The notes beneath the pieces were generated by a model. The model searched no databases, was not told where the DNA came from, and saw only the letters and a program-made list of their open reading frames with translations. A stretch of 64,000 nt of DNA from Aselliscus stoliczkanus (lineage: Eukaryota > Chordata > Mammalia > Chiroptera > Hipposideridae), in NCBI GenBank assembly GCA_033961575.1, contig CM066730.1, positions 114,100,523-114,164,522 on the forward strand, read 5' to 3'. Made by a program: the position numbers and the translations under genes. This document shows positions 11,300-22,224 of this stretch, piece after piece (the first letter of the stretch is position 1; every line of letters begins with the position of its first letter).

Positions 11300-11480
11300 C
11301 CAGAATAAAATTTACTATGAAACAGATGCTCTAAGGAGTTTACATATATTAACTAATTTTATTATCTTGACATTCCTGTGAGGCACAGACAAGTTACGTG
11401 GTGGGCCCAAGATCACATCACTAATTAGTGCCAGAGCCAGGATCTGAAGTGTGTCTGGCTCTGTTAACCCAGTGGTTAAG
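11300..11480 (-). repeat. MIR: MIR SINE, antisense
   Basis: Antisense MIR: 'gatgctctaaggagtttacatatattaac', 'cattcctgtgaggcac', 'gcccaagatcacatcactaattagtgccagagccaggatctgaag', 'gtctggctctgttaaccc'. Nearly full core. Confidence 0.75.
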
Positions 11481-11489
11481 TTTGCACAT

Positions 11490-12535
11490 AGAAGATTGTT
11501 AACTAAACATAGCCTAACAGACAAAAATGTGGGAAGCATGCTATGCTCAGCAGTTCCCAACGTTTTCACCTTGAAGGAACCTCTCTGGTTTTTTACTTGT
11601 TTTGTTTTGTTTTTGTCTCTGTGAACTCTTGAACTTTGAAAGATAGTGACTATACCTCACAAAGTGGGGAGGGCTCAAAATAAAATTAATTTCATTCAAT
11701 TTTATTTAAAAAATAAATATACATGTAGTACTTTAGAAAACTCCAGAAGAATGTATGTCAGGAAACTACACTAATAGTATTACAGAGATAAAACTGTTCT
11801 CAAACATAGGAATCCAGGTGAGTTGAACTATAAAGTCACCTCGGAGCCTGATAGATTAGGCTTTGTGTTAAAAACCTATAGTTCTGACTCTCAACCTATT
11901 TTCCCACTCAGCAATGGTTCTCTAAAGAATAATTCTCAAAATTTCGGGGTAAGCAACTTGGGGTACCCCTCAGTGACATATTAGAATCATTAAGGGAATA
12001 TGCTGAATTTGAAGAAAACCTTCAAGTGAATCTGCATTGCCTATGATGATGTCCCCTGCATCCTCCCCTACAGCACTCAGTTCCCAGTGAAGACTCACTG
12101 GGCTAGGCTTACTAGACAGTTGTCAGCTATCCTTCCTCTCCATCTAGCCCGTCTGGAGTCCTTTAGGGAAGCACTGATGATAGCCAGGCAATCCTACACA
12201 AATGACACCCTTAAAAATGCATATGGTAGCACCTCCTGGAGTCAGTAAAGAGTTACAGAAAAAGAATTTGGCTGAAAGCAAATGATAACCCAGCTGTGGC
12301 TCAACTGACTGCAGGTATGGTCAACTCACATGCTCTCCCTGGCTTCAGCTGCCTTACCCGTCAGAAGGGGACATTGGGCCAAAACATGTCTCCAATCCAT
12401 TTTCAACTCTAAATTTATCTGACTCTGAAATAACAGAACATACACACCAGGACCTGATATGATAAATTTTAATATTTGCCAGGTTTGGCTAGTCTCTGAC
12501 AACAGTGAAGCAAATTATCTAGCCTGATGTTTGAG
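11490..12535. other. No clear feature
   Basis: Mixed unique sequence. A phrase near 11545-11640 ('gcagttcccaacgttttcacc') hints at a hAT-type end but no partner end is visible. Confidence 0.4.
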
Positions 12536-12539
12536 GCCT

Positions 12540-12862
12540 TGAGGATGTTGTCACCTTCTTCTGGCCTTTCCATCTTACTCTTCAAGTGATTCTAGCTGTT
12601 TTATACTCTCTTAGAAGTCCCCCTTAGACCTTCACACACTACTTAAATTATACTTTTTTCTTTCCTTTGATAGAAATCTAGTCTTAATCTCCTATAATCT
12701 TCATCTTTCAAAATCTCATCCAAACTTCATGACACAGTCAAATGTTACTTTCCTCTTTAGACCTTCACAGATTAGACTAGACTTCCAGGCAGAAGGACCC
12801 TCTCTCATCCTGCCATAGTTTTTTCCTTCCATCGCTCATATTGAATGTAGGTTGTAATGCCT
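12540..12862 (+). repeat. L2 LINE fragment, left of MER20
   Basis: Pyrimidine-rich with L2-like blocks: 'aaaatctcatccaaacttcatgacacagtcaaatgttac', 'cctctttagaccttcac', then 'cctgccatagtttt'. It is continued beyond the MER20 by the L2-type end at 13079. Confidence 0.4.
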
Positions 12863-12865
12863 TAT

Positions 12866-13077
12866 AGTAAAGTTCAGACTTCTAAGCTTTAAAGTCAGAT
12901 AATTCTTTGTTATGGGGACCTGTTGCTGCATTGTAAAATTTTAGCAGCTTCTCTGGCCTCTAATCCCCAGTTGCCAGTAGCACTCACCCCACCAGGTGTA
13001 ACAACCACAATTTTCTCTGGACCTTGCCAAATCTCTTCTGGGGGCAAAATTGCATGCAGGTAAGAATTGCTGGTCTA
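12866..13077 (-). mobile_element. MER20: MER20 (hAT-Charlie, nonautonomous)
   Basis: Close match to the complement of the MER20 consensus: 'cagataattctttgttatgggg', 'ctgcattgtaaaattttagcagc', 'ctctggcctctaatccccagttgccagtagcac', 'ttgccaaatctcttctgggggcaaaattgc'. Full or nearly full length, flanked on both sides by L2-like sequence. In other mammals some MER20 copies act as regulatory elements in endometrium; nothing here shows activity. Confidence 0.88.
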
Positions 13078-13078
13078 G

Positions 13079-13180
13079 ATATTTGTGTATCTGTCTTAGC
13101 TTCTCTTCCTCATATGACTTAGCTTAGTACCTGCTAACATAAGTATCTGTAGAAAAATAACTTAATAAATCATTGTTGCA
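13079..13180 (+). repeat. L2 3' end, right of MER20
   Basis: The order 'gtgtatctgtcttagcttctc', 'gcttagtacctgctaacata', 'aataaatcattgttgc' is that of an L2 3' terminus, completing the copy begun at 12540. Confidence 0.45.
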
Positions 13181-13631
13181 TAATGATTTGTACAATGAAT
13201 GTATTTCTGTCAAATCATTACGATTTAGCTATCTGTTCTATTAATCCCAAGATAAAAGAAGAAGCCAACATTTGTGGGGGTCAGCTAGCAGAGATAATAT
13301 TTACCTCAAGTTTCTCTTATGTATACTCTGCTAAGGAATAGGCAGCATGAACTTGTCTTCTATTTTCCCATCAGATCCCCACTAACACTTGCCTCTTTTC
13401 TAGCTGCTGAAGAAGTGGAGCGAAGTTGGCCCCCATAGTGGCCTTGTGCTTCTTATGGTGCTAGCCTGGGCTGAGAACAATATCAGGAAACAACAGCAGT
13501 GGTGGATGGGAGGGGCAGGGAAGAAAAGGCTATAGTTTGGGACTTGGAGATTCAGAAAACAGGGCAGGCCTGGAGTGAGTGTATTTGCCAGAGTAAATTC
13601 ATTTGTCTTCCTGTAAGTTATGCCTGTAGGA

Positions 13632-13808
13632 TGTGGTGAGGTTTTTGTTTTGTTTTGTTTTTTAAGCTGAGCCATCCTGCCACCTGTTGGCAGCTCAATG
13701 GCAACTCAGCTCAGGCTGGCATTGAACTGTCATTGCTCAGAGCTCAACTTGCACTCTCGAGTGAGCTCTTAACTAACTGAGTCCCGCGGCCGGCTCTTGT
13801 GGTGAGGT
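13632..13808 (-). mobile_element. tRNA-derived SINE with 11-bp target duplication
   Basis: Body 13643-13797, minus strand, flanked by identical TGTGGTGAGGT at 13632-13642 and 13798-13808. Read on the minus strand it starts GAGCCGGCCGCGGGACTCAG and continues with an A-box-like 'ctcagttagttaagagc', then a degenerate B box ('cagttcaatgcc'), then a non-tRNA body and a T/A-rich tail (13643-13664 on the plus strand). It differs from the other SINEs here in head and body, so it belongs to another subfamily. By memory the head resembles rhinolophoid-bat SINEs. Confidence 0.85.
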
Positions 13809-14404
13809 ATTTCAAAGTAGGTCTTGTTCTTGGATGAGAAAAACTTCTGGCCTTCAAAAAAAATAAGTGAAGAAATTGGACTAGGCAATGGGATTGAAGT
13901 GGAGGATGGTTGAGAAATACACGTGGGATTGTGGCCCAGTGAAGCTCTTCAGTGGTCAGTTCATGGGGCACTGGGAAGGGGACAGATACTGGGTCACCAG
14001 GAAGGTGAAGATCTCTTAGAGATTCAGTGGAGTTTGAGGCAGCTGCCAGCAACTGGGACCAAGCACAGAGCCAAGATTTAGAGCAAAGGCTGATAGGTTG
14101 CATGTCTGTATCTCTGATAAGATTTCAATTAAAAAAAAAAATGCCAGCTTGTTGAGTCAGCTGTTGTTTTGGATTATTTTCTCCCTTCTATTAGCAAAGA
14201 TAATTGAGAGTTGACTTTGGAGTCTGTGTAGCAAGATTGATGTCTGTTCTAAACCCACTGCTTTTTTCCTTTCAGCTTAAAGTGGAAGTTTCTCCTTCCA
14301 CTGCTTATCTCAACTAAAAATTTTATGGATTGGTCCTAGAAATCATTCATTCTTCTATATAAATAATATGACAACAGCAAAATAACAGTAACAGTAATCG
14401 TCCA

Positions 14405-14632
14405 CCACAACAGATAAAATTTCCAGAGTATTTGCTATGTGATGGGTATCACGCAAAGCCTTTACAAAGTCTTCTCATGATAATCCTATGAACCATTATT
14501 CTCATTTCGAGGTTAACAGACCTAAGCCTTAAATAGTTTAAGAAATTCCTGATACAACACAGTTGATATTTTGGGTAGATCTAAGATTTGAGTCCAAGTC
14601 TTTCTGGTTCTAGAAACTGTGCTCATAACCAG
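14405..14632 (-). repeat. MIR: MIR SINE, antisense
   Basis: Antisense MIR order: 'gagtatttgctatgtgatgggtatc', 'ttctcatgataatcctatgaaccattattctcatttcgagg', 'gatttgagtccaagtctttctggttc', 'ctgtgctcataacc'. Confidence 0.65.
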
Positions 14633-14639
14633 GGAATGA

Positions 14640-17285
14640 TACTTTTCTCCATGGTTTCTAGCATAGTACTTTCAATGGACAAGTATTCCAGTGAAGGCCC
14701 TAACAATAATAGAAAGGTACCCAGCAATATTTCCATATCAAGCTATCAAGGCCTCCCTAATGCTGTCCTGTTCCTCCTGTCTGCCCAAACCATACTCTGC
14801 ATGTGGTAGCAGGTGTTCCATATGAGTTTCTGACCTCATCGTGGGTCCTGGTGTCATGTGTTAATTCTTTGAGATTTTGAAATCTCTACAAGTCAGCTTG
14901 TAGAGATACCTTGTTTGTTTGTTCTTTGTTTTAGTTTCAGCTAGTGTTATTAATTTTGGAAAAAAAGAGAAAAATAAATACCATGAGTGTCTTGAGATTG
15001 ACTGACTTCTGAGAAAAAGAAGAGACCCTAAAAGAATTAAAATCCTACCTGAGTAGATGGTTACAGGTAGTGCCCCTCATCAACTATGCCTGTTTCAACT
15101 CTGCTCTTTGTCCCCAGCTCAGAATCAAAGTCCACGGAACCTTTTTTGGTCCCTACTTTGAATCGGGTCCAGGTCAATAGCCAGTAAAAAGAAATTGTGC
15201 TGAATTATCACAATTTTTATTTGTGCTGACTTATTGGAAATAAGGCAAGACAGATGAGTTGCCGTATCTGCACACTTGATTACCCCCTTCCCCAATTTTT
15301 CTGTGGCTTCATTTTGGAACTCTTTGCTACAGTGCTTTAGCTCTAACTTTGGGCACTGAATCATGCTCCAATCTCCCATCAAGCATCTCCGTAATGTGAT
15401 AAATTCATCCAAAGTCTCATAGTGCCATCCTGCACGTGACAAATGCAATAACACGTCAAGCTCAGAATGATACCCATATTAGGCAGATACTCCCTCTGCT
15501 GACAGCAGGTGTTTCTGCTTTATCTGAAAATAATTCACTGAATAGATAATTGGTGAATCCCCAGCGGGAACAAAACTTGATTCTGTCTGAGCATAGGTTA
15601 CCAAGTGTACCACCATAAAATAATTGATTTTGTAATATATTAAGTGGGGACGTACTCAAGACTACTGAACTTTTCACTTAGGGCCTGGGGCTGAAGTTGA
15701 ACTAGGCTCCCAAAGGTGGAGAACCCATGCATGACACGGGCAGGGCTTCACACTCCAACAGCCAATTTAACTTTCATTTTCTTTATTAATCTAATATGTC
15801 CTACCTTTCACCAGGACGTGATGTGCAGGGAGTTTCATTAAAACGGTTGAGTTGTTATTGGAGATAATCACCAAAGGAATGTATCACAAAAGTCAAGAAA
15901 GCCTGAATCATTTTTTATGCTGTTGTTTTAGAGAAGAGGTTTCAGATGCTGATAGGGGAGTTACTCTAGCTATAGGGCAAATTTAATTGCGTTTTTAGAA
16001 ACTTCTTTTAATCCTATAATAACAAAAAAATTAAATCAGTGCTGACATTTTTGTTGCCAGAAGAAGGTAGTAAAAGGGTAAAGAAATAATTGTTAGTTCT
16101 GAGAATATAATTAGCAACTTTAATGCTTTAATCTAAAAAATGCATATTTTGAGCCTGGGTGAATGATTAAAGAAAAGATATTGAAAGTCTTTGAAATTTC
16201 TAACTGTGTTTGTTTTTAATTGTGAGTTATGATCACTATAATTAGCTCATTTAGTACATTTATAATGTAAACAAATATGAATTCCTACAAGTTCAGGGAT
16301 ATTTCGGGGCAAATAAGATTGACATTCTGACCTCTGGCTCTCTGTATTAAGCCTTTTTTATAATGTCTGGTAGAAGTTTATTCTCATATTCAGGGGGAAG
16401 AAATGAGGTTGAACTAGGATCAAACACTGGGATACCAGAGTCAAGGTTGGGGTGTGTTTGCAGATTTATTCCAAAGGGGTAATAGTTCTCATGAGTAACC
16501 TGGGCTCCCTTTGCCCCATCCATGGAGAGCTGTATTTCAGCTCCCCCTGCCCCCTTGGACAGAGCCTGGGGCTGGGTCTGAGTTACAAGCATTGGAGGAA
16601 GTGCCAGATTCCAGATCAAGGAAAGCTCATGCTGAGCCTCTGTGAATGTGGATCCTGGCTATCCCACGCCACCTCTATTGGGCTCTACCTCGACAGAACC
16701 ATGCAACCTCATTACTATGCACTAGAAAAGGGAAAAGGAAAAAAAAGAAAAAAAAGAAAAATCCCAGAGGGATCTGGGGAATGAACTTTTTGGGGCTCTT
16801 ATTTCTCTCAGAGGTGCACATTAAAATTCTCTCCTTCATTCATTAATGTGAATACAAGCTGCCTGAGAAAATAGCTGGTGGGACCTCCCTTAATGAATAG
16901 TGGGGCTTTTCTATGCTCTAGAGGCTTAAAATTGGGTTTCTTCCCACTGAGGATTTTTTTTTCTTCTTCCTTCTCATTCTGTCTTCTTAACACTGCATGT
17001 TTGGTTATATTTCCAGGGCACACCTAGGCTATGACCTGCCATATCCAGTTCTAATCGCTCATATGATTAGATTGGGCCACCCACAGAAAGACAGGAGGGT
17101 CTAGTGTCAGAGAATCCCAGGAGTTCAGGTTATTTTTCCAACAATATTTGAAAGTTTCTAATGTGTCAATCATATGCAATCAAACTTATTCTTATGAAGT
17201 TCTTTATACTGCTTGGTTTAGAATAGGCCAGAGATGAATGTGAGAATCCTTTTCTTGCTTTTAGGGTTTTTACTTTGGTTTGAAA
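14640..17285. other. Unique sequence, no gene
   Basis: No repeat family is recognised over 2.6 kb. It includes a small hairpin (14882-14892 paired with 14897-14907), a purine run at 16733-16760, and an AT-rich block at 15830-16330 without repeat features that could be conserved noncoding DNA. Frames of up to 110 codons overlap on both strands without a recognisable domain or codon pattern. Confidence 0.5.
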
Positions 17286-17289
17286 TAGA

Positions 17290-17580
17290 ATTAACCCTTT
17301 TTGTCATTCTGTGGTTTAATGTCTTTAGAATTCTGGTCTGAAGTTATTTTTCTCCCATACTTTCCAGACGTGCTCAACCACTCCATTTCACTGCATTCAA
17401 GCCTTCCTCCAACAATTATTGCCCATGTCATCCATTTGAGATGTTTTCTTGAAATACCTTATGTTGCCAGTTATCTTCTTAAGTGCATTTATAAGTTTCC
17501 TAAAGAAGCATTGTGTGTTTTTCACTTGTCTATGTCTCCAGGGTCCAACAAATTGTAGATGCTCAATTAATGCTTTCATG
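17290..17580 (+). repeat. L2 LINE 3' end
   Basis: The end reads 'cacttgtctatgtctccagggtccaacaaattgtagatgctcaattaatgctt', the L2 terminal order. The preceding 250 bases are pyrimidine-rich and compatible. Confidence 0.55.
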
Positions 17581-17589
17581 AGAATGATG

Positions 17590-19535
17590 ATCATAAACAA
17601 GCTATGTCTTCATCAATTTGCTCCCCATTCCCAACATAGGGAAACTAGGGTGACCAAGAACCCATAGTCATAATTCCAATTCCTTAGCCCAATTTGTCTG
17701 GGACTGGTAGGGAAAGTGGCAGAGAGAGCTAACCAATGTAGTAAAGATTATGGTAGGAAGAGAAATCCTGGGATATATCTGCCCATACAATTTGAGAATC
17801 AGGCTATAATGTGACAGCAAGTTCCTGAGGAGCTTGTGGCTCAGCCCCAAGAAGATGTCATAACACCTCACACAAGGACAGAGACACTGGACAGTGGACG
17901 GTCACTTAGTTTCACACCATTTGAGAAACACAGGGCTGTTTTTCTGATGGAAAAGGCATTTAGAAGTCTAGTGTAAAGGATGTTGTTTTCTTTTGTTTCT
18001 CCTTGAGAATTCTTTTAACTCGTGGTATTTAATTTACTTTTATTGCTCCCTATATATTTTAAACACAAACAAATAAAAAACAAACAGTGTGTCATATTGT
18101 TTAGAACAAGATTAATTAGGAAGGTGTATATAGAAAAAGGTAGAATGGTATTTAAGGCTAGAAAAAAGGGGGGCTATAATAAATACTTAAGAGCAATGAT
18201 ACAATTACCTAAAGCTCCAGAAATAGTTCTGGATCACTAATTATTCATTTGTTTAATATTTATTGAGTGTCTACTATGCCAGGTATTATGCTAACACAAT
18301 TTTATCTGTTCATTGTTTAATATTGTAAAGTTACTCTTTATACTTTAAATCAATAAAATTTATAGTCTCATAGACTATCCAGTATATTGGGCCATTTAAA
18401 AATTCTGTGGCATATTTACAGTCATGATATTCTGGGCTTCACACTGTTGAAAGAGAGCTACTTTGTTAGTAATTGTCTACCAATTTGCCAGTAGGCTTTT
18501 AAAAGCTAGATGATTTTTCTCAGTGGGACCCAAGGAAAATGTGGTGACAGGAATACTGAGATAAAATTATTATTTTTTAAATATCTATTCATGGCTTACC
18601 TTTTGCATCATGTGCACTATTTCATATCTTAAAAAAACAAACGAACATTTGTGTGCTTGAGGTTTAGCACCCATGGTGTATGGAGTTAATATTGTACAGA
18701 CAAAGTGAGCAAACTCATAAAGAAAAGGCGGTGCTTCCTCTATAGGATCAGATCTGTTGTTACCCATTATTTGGTTCTGCTGCTGAAGGAGAAAAATAAG
18801 TCTTGGATATTACAGCTGTCAGTGTGACATCTGTTGTTTCAGGATTCGTGACTGCTTCAGTCGCCACCTGACCCAGATCATCACCATAACATTCTGTCCA
18901 CTATTAAACTGTGAAAGGCCCTCGCCCTCCAGGTGGTACTTCAAGGTTGACATACCAAGGTGTTTGTCTCTGTCCTCCCGGCTGCCTCTCAACTGAAAAA
19001 TACAGCCTCACTTTGTGCAGAATTGATGGCAAACCAAGTCTCCCAGGGTTCAAGGGAGCAGCAGAGAGCAAGGGTTCTTGAGGCGTAGCCCAGTTCTGCT
19101 CTTAATCACTTGTCACAAATACTGGAGGGCCTCAGAGCACTCCGAGGTGTTGCTTTTGTTCTTTGTTGTTGGTGGTTCTCCTTTTCCTTTGAACAGATGA
19201 TTCCAGCTAGAAAAGCAGCAATAACAAATCTGCATACATTTATCCAAGCTTACAAAACAGATATGTAAGGGGTTATTAGTCCTCCTTAGCACACGAAGAA
19301 CACTTCACTTTCAGAAATTTCCTCTCACTAGAACTCCACTTCTGGTTGTATGTGTTGGGTTCAAATTATAATGACTTAACAGAATGACTACTGTTCATTT
19401 GGGTGCAAAGTTGACACATCCACAGAAAGAGTATTTCATGTGAGTTACCCAAATCAGGTCTGCACATACATTTACAGGAATGTGTAAAGTAAGGCACATC
19501 TCTGCTGTAAATAGCTTTCCTTCCAAGGACTCAGT
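17590..19535. other. Mostly unique sequence
   Basis: Only a short antisense MIR/L2-type phrase at 18241-18300 ('tatttattgagtgtctactatgccagg') is recognised. No gene is supported. Confidence 0.5.
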
Positions 19536-19539
19536 CACT

Positions 19540-19620
19540 TATTCATTCACTTAACCTTTCTTTCAAAAACTATTGAAACAATAATGTGTCAGACACTGTG
19601 CTGGGAACTGGGGTACAGCA
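19540..19620 (-). repeat. L2-type 3' end, antisense
   Basis: 'ttattcattcacttaacc', 'gtgtcagacactgtgctgggaactggggtacagcag' is the L2 3' end in antisense. It is cut by the adjoining GA array. Confidence 0.5.
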
Positions 19621-19622
19621 GC

Positions 19623-19624
<2 letters not shown>

Positions 19625-19678
<54 letters not shown>
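19625..19678. repeat. (GA)27 microsatellite
   Basis: Uninterrupted GA dinucleotides over about 54 bases, directly visible; a homopurine tract that in principle can form triplex DNA. Confidence 0.98.
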
Positions 19679-19679
<1 letters not shown>

Positions 19680-19681
<2 letters not shown>

Positions 19682-21885
19682 TTTGCTATCCTGAAGTTGA
19701 GCATGTTAAGAAAAAGCAGGGTTCACGTCTATATGTGTGATATCGATTTTCTCCTATGCATTGAAACATATAGAAAAATATAACCACTCCCAGGCAAATA
19801 GTCATTTGATAGTCAGCAAGAAGCGATTGAGTTTCGTTACATAATGAAGGCATCAGAGAATCTAAATCATGAAAGAAAACAAAGGAGCCACAAGCTGCTC
19901 TTCACATGGTATGTTTCAATTCTCTTCCCTTCCTTCCACTTCCCTACAATGCCCAGTCCTAATTCTGCTGCTCTTATATAGTTAAATGCATGAGCAGCAT
20001 CTTAAAGTCACCTAACTTCTCTAAAGCTTGATTTCCTCATATGTAAGATTCCTTTAGTTGACGTCTAAGATCTTTTTTTTTTAACCTGAAAGATATGTGA
20101 TTCTTTTTCAGACAATCTTAAATCTGTGTTTTAATTCACTCTCTTTAAAGTGCCTCAGGGCATTTGCAATGGTGTGGCTTAAGCATTATCATGAAACAGG
20201 CAGGATGAGAAAAATACAGGGTCTGTGCTGCCCCAGCAGTCTCAGCATCATGAGTTCTCTACTCACCTGGAGAGCCCCTGGAATCGGCCTAAACAAAGGC
20301 ACATTATCCAGACCTGGAAATATTTATCCAGATCAGAACACAGCAGAAGTCCTGGCAAGAAAGAAGGTTGGAGGCTGTACTTTGTGGCATCTGCCATTGC
20401 TTTATAGGTTTGCATTTATAGTGCTAGGACTTTCTTTTGTTCTCTCTTCTCTCCTTGTCTTCTCTATTTTAATTTCCTTTCATTTTCCTATTGACACAGA
20501 GCCTGAAAATCTAAGTAGTTGTTACCAGGTGAGTGTTGGCATCTTGTATAATGGCTGTACTGGCTATAATGGCATGTTCCCAGATATAGGTAACTGAGAG
20601 GAAAAAAGAATGCCCTAAAAATTAAACCTCATATTTTATGTTCTCTCTTTAATAAAAATTAGCCTAAGTATTTAATTAAATACAATCCATTATTGTATCA
20701 CAAGTGAAAGTAAAATACAATGTTGGATAAAATTGGAAAATCAATAAAGGCACCTAAGAGCCTAAGAGCCCTTTGCTAACCAAACCTAAATTTTCAACCT
20801 CTGCTTTAGTTATTTTTGGCTCTTTCTTTGCATGAACTTTCTTTCACAAACAGCCAGTATTCTGAGGTCTTTGCTGACCAGATCAACTATTTCAAGAAAC
20901 ATATCAAAAGGCTCTATTTAGTTGAATGGGCTTCTGAAGTAGCAAGACTACAAGCTTAGCATGAGGTTTATGCATAATAGAATAGAATATTATAGGATTT
21001 CTTTTTTCTGAGAGTAGAAATTTGGAAATAATATGCACACAAGTCCATTTGCCCACTGACCAGCTGGTCCTCCACATCACTGTTGGTTCTCTGAATGTTT
21101 TGGGTTCTTCACCTCTAAAAATGGGAGGGCACATTCATTTACATTGATGGGGATCTTAAAGCGCCTGTTAGTGGACTGCAGTCTTTTCTAGGGAAACAAT
21201 TACAAAGGTACTTTTTTATGCTCTTGTGATTGGGGGTGAGAGAAAGGAAGAAGCATCTGTTTTTGGAATTTAATATATTTTTTTAAAGTTTGTACTTAAA
21301 AAGCTACCCCCTGAGCTCTTGATTATCTCAAAGTGAAGACAGTGTTAAATTACTTACTCATGGTGACAGCCTGTCAGATTGAACATGTAGCAGAAGGACA
21401 AGGGAAATATTAGCAAACACAGAAATTGATTCAGTGCAGGGCGAGCCCAGGGGTTGAGACTGCCCTGAAGGAACAAGGCAGAGACGGGAGGGGGTGGAAC
21501 CTGGTGCCATGCTTCAATAAAAACCCCAGCTACAGACTGTGGATGGTTTTCTTTCTGATTCCCATGTTAGCAGCCCCTCTTCTCTGTGATGATTTGCAAG
21601 TGTAGGTTGGCACTCCTGTGAACACACATGAAGAAAACAGGCATCTTAAAAGATGAGGACTTTATGTTCTCAGAGTAAACATTGGGAAGTATCAGGTTCA
21701 TCTCGCTAGAAACCATAAGTGTCTGTTGTTACATGATAGGTACCTGGGTTTACTCAAAACTTATAGGTCATGTGAGGCTTTAAAGCAGATGCAGTTGGTA
21801 AGAAAATGGTAGTGTTGATATATACCAAAGCTAATAGAGGGAAAGATGGACTAAGATAAACTTAAATAATTAGAAATTTTGACAA
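19680..21885. other. Unique sequence, no gene
   Basis: Holds the longest open frame of the window (166 codons, 20097-20597, plus strand), but that frame shows no domain, has low-complexity hydrophobic stretches at its C-terminal half, and has no splice or promoter context. No repeat family is recognised. Confidence 0.5.
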
Positions 21886-21887
21886 TC

Positions 21888-22218
21888 TACAGCTGTACTG
21901 TCTAATACGGTAGCAACAGTGGCTATTGAGCACTTGAAATGTGGCTAGTCCAGACTGAGATGTGCTCTAAGTGCAAAATATAAAATGAGTTTTGAAGACT
22001 GAGTATGAAAAAGAATGTAAAATATCTTGTTAATAAATGTTTTATACTGACTATATGTTAAAATAATAACATTGTAGAGATGTTGGGCTAAATAACATAT
22101 TAGAATTAATTTCACATGTTACCTTTCATGTTTGTAATATGGCTACTGGAACATTTAAAATTACCTATGTGGCTTGCATTTGCGGTGCACACTATATTTC
22201 GAATGGGCAGCACTGGCC
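21888..22218. mobile_element. hAT-type nonautonomous DNA transposon
   Basis: Imperfect inverted ends: left 'cagctgtactgtctaatacgg', right 'gaatgggcagcactgg'. The interior holds the family words 'gctattgagcacttgaaatgtggctagt' and, inverted near the right end, 'aatatggctactggaacatttaaaattacctatgtggct'. The exact family name is not certain. Confidence 0.65.
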
Positions 22219-22224
22219 TAAAGG

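Noticed and set aside
13744..14103. 119-codon minus-strand frame
   Set aside because: It starts in unique DNA and ends in a SINE head; no domain.
14882..14907. Hairpin with 11-bp stem
   Set aside because: Short stem in AT-rich DNA, expected by chance several times in a window of this size.
17640..17710. Phrase resembling the end of an old DNA transposon ('tagggtgaccaagaaccc')
   Set aside because: No partner end found; too short to call.
20097..20597. 166-codon open frame, the longest in the window
   Set aside because: No domain, no codon bias visible, an overlapping frame in another phase, and no exon or promoter context. Frames this long are expected by chance in 64 kb.
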